This document shows, in pieces, positions 1 through 6,015 of a stretch of DNA of 6,015 bases; the stretch's first letter is position 1; the number at the start of each line of letters is the position of its first letter. The notes under the pieces were generated by a model. It saw only the letters and a list, made by a program, of their open reading frames with translations, had not been told where the DNA came from and ran no database searches. The DNA lies in assembly GCA_012841425.1 (NCBI GenBank), contig DUUR01000033.1, positions 1 to 6,015 of the forward strand. Direction: 5' to 3'. A program made the translations under genes and the position numbers. Origin of the DNA: Bacteroidales bacterium (GTDB taxonomy: Bacteria; Bacteroidota; Bacteroidia; Bacteroidales; Dysgonomonadaceae).

Positions 1-548
1 GAAAGTATAAAAGGAATAGAAATCTGACTGTTTACCTGGGTTAACCTTCGTGATAAGCCTCTTATATTTAAATGTCCATCTTGAAACTGACCGGTTCCAT
101 ATATATACTCATCAGATGGTGATATAAATTTTTGTCCTACTCTATAAACATTAAAATCCTTAATAACGTCTGGTTGCAAAAGTCTCCCACCTTCTTTCTC
201 TTCCAGAACAATATTTCCTAATCGATCTTTAAAGGATAGAGTTTTCTTATTCTTGTTATAAATAGCCTTTATATTTTCCAAATCTAATATAATGCTATTT
301 GCATCTTCTTTAATTAAGTAATCAATGCGAGGAAGCTTTACAGTATATATTAATTCCTCTATCTCGATTACTTCTTCTGACTTTTGAATTTTAACTCTAA
401 TCGAATTATCATTTAATGGTTTAAGAGTAATCACTCCTCCCTCAACTTGCAAGCTGATACCGTCGCCATTATCTTTCACTTTAATATTAGCTTTAGTAAA
501 AATGGGGGCGATTATTAAAGCCATTAAAATAATTATTGTCCTTAACAT
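1..548 (-). CDS. GH31 family glycoside hydrolase, probable alpha-xylosidase (N-terminal part; runs off the window)
   Basis: An open frame starts at ATG 548-546 and stays open to position 1, giving 182 complete codons with no stop, so the gene is cut by the window edge. Residues 1-20 form a hydrophobic signal peptide ending in TKA, with no lipobox cysteine, which suggests periplasmic export. Residues 21-140 are beta-rich and fit the N-terminal beta-sandwich that precedes the barrel in GH31. Residues 149-182 carry the recognisable GH31 signature: YGTGQFQDG, then LNIRG, then LTQVNSQISIPF, where the family has a G-x-GQ, N-x-RG and Q-x-N-x-x-x-x-PF pattern. The catalytic aspartates lie in the missing part. 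GH31 enzymes of such loci usually remove alpha-linked xylose or glucose; alpha-xylosidase is inferred from the neighbouring xylan-type genes. The start is supported by an AGGGA ribosome-binding site and the signal peptide. It begins 9 bases after the GH8-CE6 stop codon, so the two genes are very likely co-transcribed. Confidence 0.85.
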   Translation of the reverse strand, partial: MLRTIIILMALIIAPIFTKANIKVKDNGDGISLQVEGGVITLKPLNDNSIRVKIQKSEEVIEIEELIYTVKLPRIDYLIKEDANSIILDLENIKAIYNKNKKTLSFKDRLGNIVLEEKEGGRLLQPDVIKDFNVYRVGQKFISPSDEYIYGTGQFQDGHLNIRGLSRRLTQVNSQISIPFIL

Positions 549-557
549 TAGTTCCCT
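549..557 (-). promoter_or_regulatory. Ribosome-binding site of the GH31 gene
   Basis: Read on the minus strand, the nine bases between the GH8-CE6 stop and the GH31 ATG are AGGGAACTA. AGGGA is a Shine-Dalgarno-like core four bases before the start codon, slightly closer than usual. It is the only purine-rich SD-like site at the gene junctions here; the GH43 and GH8-CE6 starts are preceded by AT-rich sequence. It supports the choice of ATG 548 and tight coupling to the upstream gene. Confidence 0.5.
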
Positions 558-2585
558 TTATCTATTTTTATTGTTGATTAAAATCATCTGTTCTGCGTAA
601 CGTTTACCTAGTGTTCTGTAGCCTTCTGCACTGAAATGAAGATTATCTCTAGCTACACCACAACCTCTTGATGAAATTACATATGCAGAAGGAATATATT
701 TAGGCAATTCATTAATTATTTCGTTCATCGATGCACATACACCATTTTGCTCTTCGTGAACAACTTCACCCGCCAAAAGTGGAACTGAATTAGGTTGCAT
801 CCCAACATCTTTAAGAATGTTGTCGTACACATTTTTTACTTTTATCGGCCAATCCTTATCACCTGTGTTAGATTCACCCTGATGAATTAAAATTCCTTTT
901 ATGATTGCTCCTTCAGATGTTGCCTTATTTGCCAGATCAACTAATCTTTGATAAGGATTACCATCATACTCTTTTACCATATTCTTCAACCAATCCGGTG
1001 AAGTTTCAACATAAGCTTCAAAATTGTCTTTCTCAAACAGTTCTATTTTACAGCCACCAACCGATACGTTGATAACACCCACCTTTACGTGCTCAGGTAA
1101 AGTTTCAAGCAATGATCTTCCAAAATAATCAGTAGGTGTTAATCCTGTATGACAGCGCACAAGTGGAGGCACAGCCTTATACCATTGCCCTAATTCTCTT
1201 CCTAAATCTGGACAATCTACAGCTTGCATTACTAAAAAACGATTGCTTATATCCAATGTATCTATAGCTTCTATTCTTGCACTACCCTCCATATTCGATT
1301 GACCGAAGCTTATATACAAATGAACCTCTTCCTTAGGAGTTATAATTTTATAATTCCCACTCAATGCCATAAAAGAAAATAATCTTAGGAAACCATCAAA
1401 ATAGGCATCAAAATAACCATCTTCATAAGGTTCATGCTTTGCATTCCATAATTTGTGCACAAAATCATCTTTTTTATCATGGGTACTTACAAGTGATACT
1501 GCAGCAGAGGTAGATACCAGTCCTAAAGAATGGCGCAAAGCAGTAAATCCTCCTGCCCCTAATATCTCAGTTACATCGCTTCCATCTACGTTATATTGGT
1601 CCACATAGGTGTCAATACCTTGTGAATAAAGAAAGTTCTGGAAAGTTTTACCATAGTTTTGTTGCCATTCTTTATCTTTTGCAGACCATGTATAATCAAT
1701 AGTAATATTCAATGGTACTCTCCACGAATCGAATCTAAAAGCATCTCCAATAATTCTATCGCTGTTAAGAAGTGAGCCGTCGTAGTTACTGTAGTCAGGG
1801 TTCAAGCCAGTCTCTGGGTGTATTGCTTTTTGTAAAAACTCTCTACTTTTCTTAGCACACTCTCTCCAATATTCGGCACGTCCATCATCTGCCCAACGAG
1901 CCCAAACTTCATAAAATGCAGGAATATGATAAGATGGATCAGTGAAATTTGATCCAAATCCTGTTGGTACGAAAGTTATAAGTTTATGTTCAGGATGAAT
2001 TAATGGGGTAACTCTATCCCCATCTGTTTTTTCAAATGAAGAGTTTAGGATGAATTGAGCTTCAGAAAGATAATCTATTCCAGTATCATTACCCCATCTG
2101 TTTGAAGCAAATATTAGTGAGGTAATAAAAAACAATTCTCCATCTGATGCAGGACCTTGAGAGTTAGGTGTACCATCAATTTTGCAACTCCATCTAAAAT
2201 ATCCCTTCATTGCGCCTTCTTGATGTTGCATAAAATGTTTCGACCACCTCCACAGACGGTCGAACATTTCTTTTTTATCCAATTGTACTGCAGTCATCAT
2301 TCCGTATGACATTCCTTCAGAGCGTACGTCATTGTTCTTAATGTCAGATACATAGGCCATTGAGTCGCCAACCTCAAAATAAACTTTATCGGGACCTTCA
2401 AAAAGACTAACAAATATCTCTTGAAGTTTATTATCCACTTCGCTCTCGCTATAACCTAATTCAACGAAAAGATTACGATATTTTCCAGTTTCAAATGCAC
2501 CACTCTCCCATGGTTTTAATGAATTTTCTGCAGATAGCTGCATACTGATAGCAAATATTAAAAGAAAAAACACTTTGATTTTCAT
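558..2585 (-). CDS. Bifunctional GH8 (reducing-end xylose-releasing exo-oligoxylanase type) / CE6 acetyl-xylan esterase fusion
   Basis: A 675-residue exported protein with two complete enzymes. Residues 1-19 are a signal peptide ending in LSA, without a lipobox cysteine. Residues about 22-413 are a GH8 (alpha/alpha)6 domain. The motif RSEGMSYGMM holds the likely proton donor E90; ASDGE holds the conserved D148; DSWRVPLN holds the probable catalytic base D286. Length and motifs match the Rex group (EC 3.2.1.156), which removes xylose from the reducing end of xylo-oligosaccharides, more than GH8 endoglucanases. Residues about 420-672 are an SGNH-type CE6/SASA esterase: FGQSNMEG with nucleophile S430, VGGCKIE, HQGESN at 568-573, and DNLHF with D647 and H650 completing the triad. 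The inter-domain linker is only about seven residues (IITPKEE region), and the esterase has no signal peptide of its own. The gene follows GH43 by 24 bases and precedes GH31 by 9. A fusion of deacetylation with exo-xylanase action fits acetylated xylan oligosaccharides in the periplasm. Family calls are firm; exact specificities are inferred. Confidence 0.93.
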   Translation of the reverse strand: MKIKVFFLLIFAISMQLSAENSLKPWESGAFETGKYRNLFVELGYSESEVDNKLQEIFVSLFEGPDKVYFEVGDSMAYVSDIKNNDVRSEGMSYGMMTAVQLDKKEMFDRLWRWSKHFMQHQEGAMKGYFRWSCKIDGTPNSQGPASDGELFFITSLIFASNRWGNDTGIDYLSEAQFILNSSFEKTDGDRVTPLIHPEHKLITFVPTGFGSNFTDPSYHIPAFYEVWARWADDGRAEYWRECAKKSREFLQKAIHPETGLNPDYSNYDGSLLNSDRIIGDAFRFDSWRVPLNITIDYTWSAKDKEWQQNYGKTFQNFLYSQGIDTYVDQYNVDGSDVTEILGAGGFTALRHSLGLVSTSAAVSLVSTHDKKDDFVHKLWNAKHEPYEDGYFDAYFDGFLRLFSFMALSGNYKIITPKEEVHLYISFGQSNMEGSARIEAIDTLDISNRFLVMQAVDCPDLGRELGQWYKAVPPLVRCHTGLTPTDYFGRSLLETLPEHVKVGVINVSVGGCKIELFEKDNFEAYVETSPDWLKNMVKEYDGNPYQRLVDLANKATSEGAIIKGILIHQGESNTGDKDWPIKVKNVYDNILKDVGMQPNSVPLLAGEVVHEEQNGVCASMNEIINELPKYIPSAYVISSRGCGVARDNLHFSAEGYRTLGKRYAEQMILINNKNR

Positions 2586-2609
2586 AAACTATTTCATTTA
2601 CATGTTGAT

Positions 2610-4175
2610 TTAGTTAGTATTTATCTCATCACTTATTCTAAAATAATCAAAGTCTGTATATCCACCTGTTTTTTCAGTTGCATAATGAAAAAGGCCAAAG
2701 CGATATCCCATAAAATGGGGTAGGGTATAAGACATTTGAAGCGTGTTTCCAATAGATGTCCAGTTTAAGCCATCTAAACTGTAATAAAAGTAGGCTTTAT
2801 CAGTGCGTTCTTTAAAATCGCAATCTATTTTTAAATGAACACCATTTTGATTAAGAGGTATATTTTCCACTTCTACCGACTCTTCACCCTCGCCATTAAC
2901 CATTATTATTGAATATTGGTCGTTTACTTTCTTTACTCCAACATAACCATAGTTCTTTTGAAGAGCAATCATACCAGAGTAATCTCCGTTATTCATATTG
3001 TCTATTTCAATAAATGTAGAAGCAGAACTCTCTGGCCCGAAAGTTCTTTGAGTTAAGGTGTTTCTAGCCTGCAAAGGAGAATCATCTATTCTTCCGGCTG
3101 TTAATCTAAGGTATCCCGGATAGTCTGTAAGAGACCAGTATCTATTGTCTGGGTTATGGTTCCACTGCCAATGAAGTGAAAAAGGTGCATCGCCAGCTAT
3201 TCTGTTAAATTCATCTGATGAGACAATACCCCAAGCGCCAAGTTGATTATTAACTTCAATATCTAATTCATCGGGAACAACTCCATCTTCACCCAATACT
3301 GGCCATTCATTAACCCATTTCATTGGCATTAGATACGGTATTCTACCTACTGATCCATAATCTCTAAACATATATGCATACCAATCACCTTCTGGAGTAT
3401 CAATAATACTGCCTTGAGCTATTCCTCTGTCTCTAAGTACTACCTTTCCTTCATACGGACCTCGGATATCTTTTGCACGATGTACAATTACAGTTCTCAT
3501 GTCATTAGGTGGCCAAGTAATATTGAATATATAATAATAGCCGTTGTGTTTTACCATTTGAGATCCTTCTGCAGGTAACATAATTCTTTCTGAAGCAACT
3601 TTACTTGCATTTTCAATTATGACTTCGTGTTTGGTCCCTTCTTTTATACCTGTAAGATCTGATTTTAATTCCACTAAGGTGATATTACCAGCACCATATA
3701 CCATATATACCTTACCATCATCATCAAAGAAAAGTGTATGATCATGAAGAACTGGTTCAAAAGTAATTGACTCCCAATCTCCATTCTCAATATTATCAGT
3801 TTTATAAATATGAGTCTTACCAGAAGTGGCCGAGAAAGTAGAAACATAAAAAGTGTCGTTGTAATAACGGATACTGCTTGCCCATGATCCAGCACCATAT
3901 GCGTTGTTTCCGTTTTCCAGTCGCAACTTCTCATTATCAGCTAAAGTGTCGTAAGCATAACTTGCCATCCTCCAGTTTACCAAATCCTTAGATTTCATTA
4001 TGGGGAGCCCCGGATTCATATGCATAGTAGTACTACTCATATAGTAGGTATCACCTACACGAACCATTGCAACATCTGGTACATCAGCCCAGATAATTGG
4101 ATTTTTTGCTTTGTTTTGGCTGAAGCCAGAGATGATGAATATCATCAAAAAAAGAATAACTATTAATCGTTTCAT
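2610..4175 (-). CDS. GH43 glycoside hydrolase, alpha-L-arabinofuranosidase / beta-xylosidase type
   Basis: A complete 521-residue exported enzyme of ordinary length for two-domain GH43 proteins. Residues 1-19 are a signal peptide (hydrophobic core, cleavage near GFS|Q), again without a lipobox cysteine. Residues about 25-297 form the five-bladed beta-propeller. The likely catalytic base is D34 in WADVPDVAM, the pKa modulator D145 in HDHTLFFDDDG, and the proton donor E203 in PAEGSQM; the YYMSSTTMHM and IMKSKDLVNW motifs are typical of GH43 and resemble subfamily 12. Residues about 317-515, starting at DEFN, are the C-terminal concanavalin-like domain (GH43_C2 / beta-xylosidase C-terminal type) that contributes to the active-site pocket in relatives. 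The family removes arabinofuranose side chains or terminal xylose from xylan oligosaccharides; which one cannot be settled from sequence by eye. The gene starts 56 bases after the GH5 stop, with AT-rich sequence and no clear Shine-Dalgarno site before the ATG, as is common in Bacteroidota. Confidence 0.92.
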   Translation of the reverse strand: MKRLIVILFLMIFIISGFSQNKAKNPIIWADVPDVAMVRVGDTYYMSSTTMHMNPGLPIMKSKDLVNWRMASYAYDTLADNEKLRLENGNNAYGAGSWASSIRYYNDTFYVSTFSATSGKTHIYKTDNIENGDWESITFEPVLHDHTLFFDDDGKVYMVYGAGNITLVELKSDLTGIKEGTKHEVIIENASKVASERIMLPAEGSQMVKHNGYYYIFNITWPPNDMRTVIVHRAKDIRGPYEGKVVLRDRGIAQGSIIDTPEGDWYAYMFRDYGSVGRIPYLMPMKWVNEWPVLGEDGVVPDELDIEVNNQLGAWGIVSSDEFNRIAGDAPFSLHWQWNHNPDNRYWSLTDYPGYLRLTAGRIDDSPLQARNTLTQRTFGPESSASTFIEIDNMNNGDYSGMIALQKNYGYVGVKKVNDQYSIIMVNGEGEESVEVENIPLNQNGVHLKIDCDFKERTDKAYFYYSLDGLNWTSIGNTLQMSYTLPHFMGYRFGLFHYATEKTGGYTDFDYFRISDEINTN

Positions 4176-4231
4176 ATTTATTATTTAATAATGATTGACA
4201 CTTTAAATACTTTTTATACGAGATATATTTT

Positions 4232-6015
4232 TTAGAGCGTATTAGTTAAATAGATATTTTTTATAATAATAGGTTTACTACCTAGTGACCAGAATCCCAT
4301 AATATATATATGAGAAGGGTCAACTTTTACTTTATTGTCACCTTTAACCATACTGTGGAGATCGATCTCAATTCTGCTCTGATTATTAAAATCATATATT
4401 GCAGCACCTGACCAATAATTATTTTCATCAAACAATCTGAAAGAGACACTTGAATCATTATCAGAACCTAACTCTACAACCAGGTATTTATATGAAGATA
4501 AATCAACTCCATTACCATATTGCCATCCTCCGAAACCATATTGTCCTGTTATCAATGTTTTTGTGTCTTCATCAAATGAGCCCGATTCCCAAATTGATGG
4601 GTTAAACATCTCATTAGTAAGAGGAAATGTAGTCGATTTAACATTAAATGTAAACTCGTAGCTATTACCTTCTGATAAACTATATGATACAGTTACTACC
4701 GCTTCGCCATCTTTTAATGAGCTCATCCTACCGCCCTTATCAATTGTAATGATTGAATTATCAGAAATGTCAAATTCTGAATCAGATGTTACATATCTAG
4801 TTGAACCATCAGAAAAATGTGCTTGTACAATTAAATTTCTTGCATCACCGGTCAAAATTTGAACTTGATTGTCTATACCTTTAACTGATATCTTTTCGAG
4901 ATTAGATTCAATACCATTTACTCCCGTAGCATATTCATTATACCAATGAAATGTAGGCCAAGGGCATGCCTCTGGGTCGTTAAGAAAAGTGTATTCTCCT
5001 GGTGTGCCTTCAACATTTCTAAAAGCAGCTAAGTGATGACACTCTGTAAATATTAGCCAGCTCACATTTCCTGTAATGTCTGCAATATATTTGAAGTTTG
5101 CACCAAAGCCAGGTCCTCCTACTTCTCCTGTAAAACTTTTTCCCCATGAAGAATTGTATTTTTTAGGAGCCCAATCCATTTCTGTAACCAAAATAGGTGC
5201 AAAATCAGACACTGGCTTAACTTGAGCATCCCATCCACGTTGAAAGCTTTCATAACCTCCACCCATTTCTCCGCCCAATTCAGGGCTCGCTTCTTCAGTG
5301 TCACTACCGTACCAGCCGGGGTATGCATGTACTGCATAACCAATATTTGTACCTTCAATTGGGTTGTTCGCAAAACCGCTAAATGAAGATTGGTAGGCTA
5401 GACCAGGAACCCAAATTATATTATTTGAGTTAGCTCTAATCTTGTCAACTATGTTTTGGCAGAATTTCTTCATTTCATCAAAATGTCCTTGACCACTACT
5501 TGCATAATCACCATTTGGACCCTTGATATTAATAGGTTCATTAGCCAACTCAAACATAATATCTGAATTGTTCTTTATTTTTGGGTGTTTTGATACTATA
5601 TCCCAAACTAGCTCAAGAAATTTATTGTAATCGTCATCTACAGCAATTCTTTCTGGACTCACCCCTGGAGGTCGAAACACAACGTATAAGCCTTTGCTTA
5701 TAGCATGTTCTGCCATAGGAACAAATACCTCATCCAAATACTTTTTAAATCTTGTTTGAGAAAAAGTTTCATGCCCTTCGTATCGTAAAGGCTCTACATT
5801 TAGGGTATTACTCCAATATGGGTCCATATGCATTCTTACAAAATTCATCTTCCATCCTACAGCCATTATCTCATTTATCATTCTTTTATTATAACTGAGA
5901 CAACCTGCAACATCATAATTATTCCATTCATTTTGATTAAAGAACGGGCTATATGTTTGAGCAAAACCATGTAAGTTAACAATCTCACCGTTTTCATTTT
6001 TTAAATACCTCCCAA
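4232..6015 (-). CDS. GH5 family endo-glycanase (xylanase or endoglucanase) with Big_2 and C-terminal carbohydrate-binding-like domain; N-terminus off the window
   Basis: The frame is open from the right edge to the stop at 4234-4232, giving 593 complete codons; the true start is beyond 6015. The ATG at 5881 is internal, because 44 codons upstream of it encode the first barrel strand (GRYLKNENGEIVNLHGF). Counting from that internal Met, residues 1-322 complete the (beta/alpha)8 barrel. The motifs are NFVRMH, VVFRPPG, FELANEP with acid/base E115 (codon 5537-5539), VHAYPGW, and ILVTEMDW with nucleophile E234 (codon 5180-5182). Residues about 327-417 form a bacterial Ig-like Big_2 domain. Residues about 418-549 form a beta-rich domain with many aromatics (GFGGWQYG, NNYWSG, IMGFW) that looks like a carbohydrate-binding module. 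No type IX secretion sorting domain is seen at the C-terminus. As the only endo-acting family here, it probably cuts the backbone of the polysaccharide. Xylan is inferred from the downstream GH8/CE6; the GH5 subfamily was not assigned. Confidence 0.9.
   Translation of the reverse strand, partial: GRYLKNENGEIVNLHGFAQTYSPFFNQNEWNNYDVAGCLSYNKRMINEIMAVGWKMNFVRMHMDPYWSNTLNVEPLRYEGHETFSQTRFKKYLDEVFVPMAEHAISKGLYVVFRPPGVSPERIAVDDDYNKFLELVWDIVSKHPKIKNNSDIMFELANEPINIKGPNGDYASSGQGHFDEMKKFCQNIVDKIRANSNNIIWVPGLAYQSSFSGFANNPIEGTNIGYAVHAYPGWYGSDTEEASPELGGEMGGGYESFQRGWDAQVKPVSDFAPILVTEMDWAPKKYNSSWGKSFTGEVGGPGFGANFKYIADITGNVSWLIFTECHHLAAFRNVEGTPGEYTFLNDPEACPWPTFHWYNEYATGVNGIESNLEKISVKGIDNQVQILTGDARNLIVQAHFSDGSTRYVTSDSEFDISDNSIITIDKGGRMSSLKDGEAVVTVSYSLSEGNSYEFTFNVKSTTFPLTNEMFNPSIWESGSFDEDTKTLITGQYGFGGWQYGNGVDLSSYKYLVVELGSDNDSSVSFRLFDENNYWSGAAIYDFNNQSRIEIDLHSMVKGDNKVKVDPSHIYIMGFWSLGSKPIIIKNIYLTNTL

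Noticed and set aside
2586..2609. Tiny start-stop units (ATG TAA, ATG AAA TAG on the minus strand) in the gap before the GH8-CE6 gene, as possible leader peptides
   Set aside because: One- and two-codon units in a 24-base AT-rich gap are expected by chance, and there is no ribosome-binding site or attenuator structure.
3674..3934. 86-codon open frame on the minus strand inside the GH43 gene
   Set aside because: It lies in another frame of a well-supported GH43 catalytic domain, its translation has skewed hydrophobic composition and it matches no family I recognise; it is a shadow.
4071..4077. Non-canonical base motif in GH43 (PDVAM where many GH43 enzymes have PDPS), as a sign of an inactive enzyme
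   Set aside because: The catalytic Asp itself is kept, the other two acidic residues are present, and the WADVPD...YYMSSTTMHM context looks normal for subfamily-12-like GH43 enzymes.
4180..4192. 13-base AT-only palindrome (ATTATTTAATAAT) just upstream of the GH43 start
   Set aside because: It sits in very AT-rich sequence where such symmetry arises easily, has no GC stem or T-tract as a terminator would, and matches no operator I know.
4176..4231. Promoter or terminator in the 56-base gap between GH5 and GH43
   Set aside because: No Bacteroidota -33/-7 pair (TTTG ... TAnnTTTG) or stem-loop with a T-tract could be identified; the gap is simply AT-rich.
5119..5373. 84-codon open frame beginning with TTG inside the GH5 gene
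   Set aside because: It overlaps the GH5 barrel in another frame, has a weak start and no recognisable motif; it is a shadow.

Overview
The window is AT-rich and comes from a Bacteroidota-type polysaccharide-degrading genome (Bacteroidales, Prevotella-like or a marine or environmental relative). This rests on three things: the enzyme families present (Rex-type GH8, CE6, GH43 with a C-terminal concanavalin-like domain, GH5 with Big_2 and a terminal beta-sandwich), the AT-rich and mostly Shine-Dalgarno-poor gene starts, and the back-to-back packing of secreted glycosidases typical of a polysaccharide utilization locus (PUL). No SusC/SusD pair, regulator, RNA gene, mobile element or CRISPR array is visible, so the genus cannot be fixed.

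All four genes lie on the minus strand, so transcription runs from high to low coordinates. In that order they are: (1) a GH5 endo-glycanase whose N-terminus lies beyond position 6015; (2) a complete GH43 arabinofuranosidase/beta-xylosidase-type enzyme; (3) a complete two-enzyme fusion with an N-terminal GH8 (reducing-end xylose-releasing exo-oligoxylanase type) and a C-terminal CE6 acetyl-xylan esterase; (4) the first 182 codons of a GH31 enzyme, probably an alpha-xylosidase, running off position 1. Gaps are 56, 24 and 9 bases, with no visible terminator, so this reads as one operon. Essentially the whole window is coding.

The set fits stepwise breakdown of decorated, acetylated xylan. The GH5 would cut the backbone. 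The GH8/CE6 fusion would remove acetyl groups and release xylose from the reducing end of oligosaccharides. The GH43 would remove arabinose or terminal xylose, and the GH31 would remove an alpha-linked side-chain sugar. The three visible N-termini carry signal peptides without a lipobox cysteine, which suggests the periplasm. The GH5 N-terminus is not visible. Substrate is inferred from families and context; a xyloglucan-type role for GH31, GH5 and GH43 is the main alternative, and GH8 plus CE6 argue against it.

The points most worth a second look are the single-chain GH8-CE6 fusion with a very short linker, and the C-terminal domain of the GH5 protein, which looks like a carbohydrate-binding module that I cannot assign to a numbered family.
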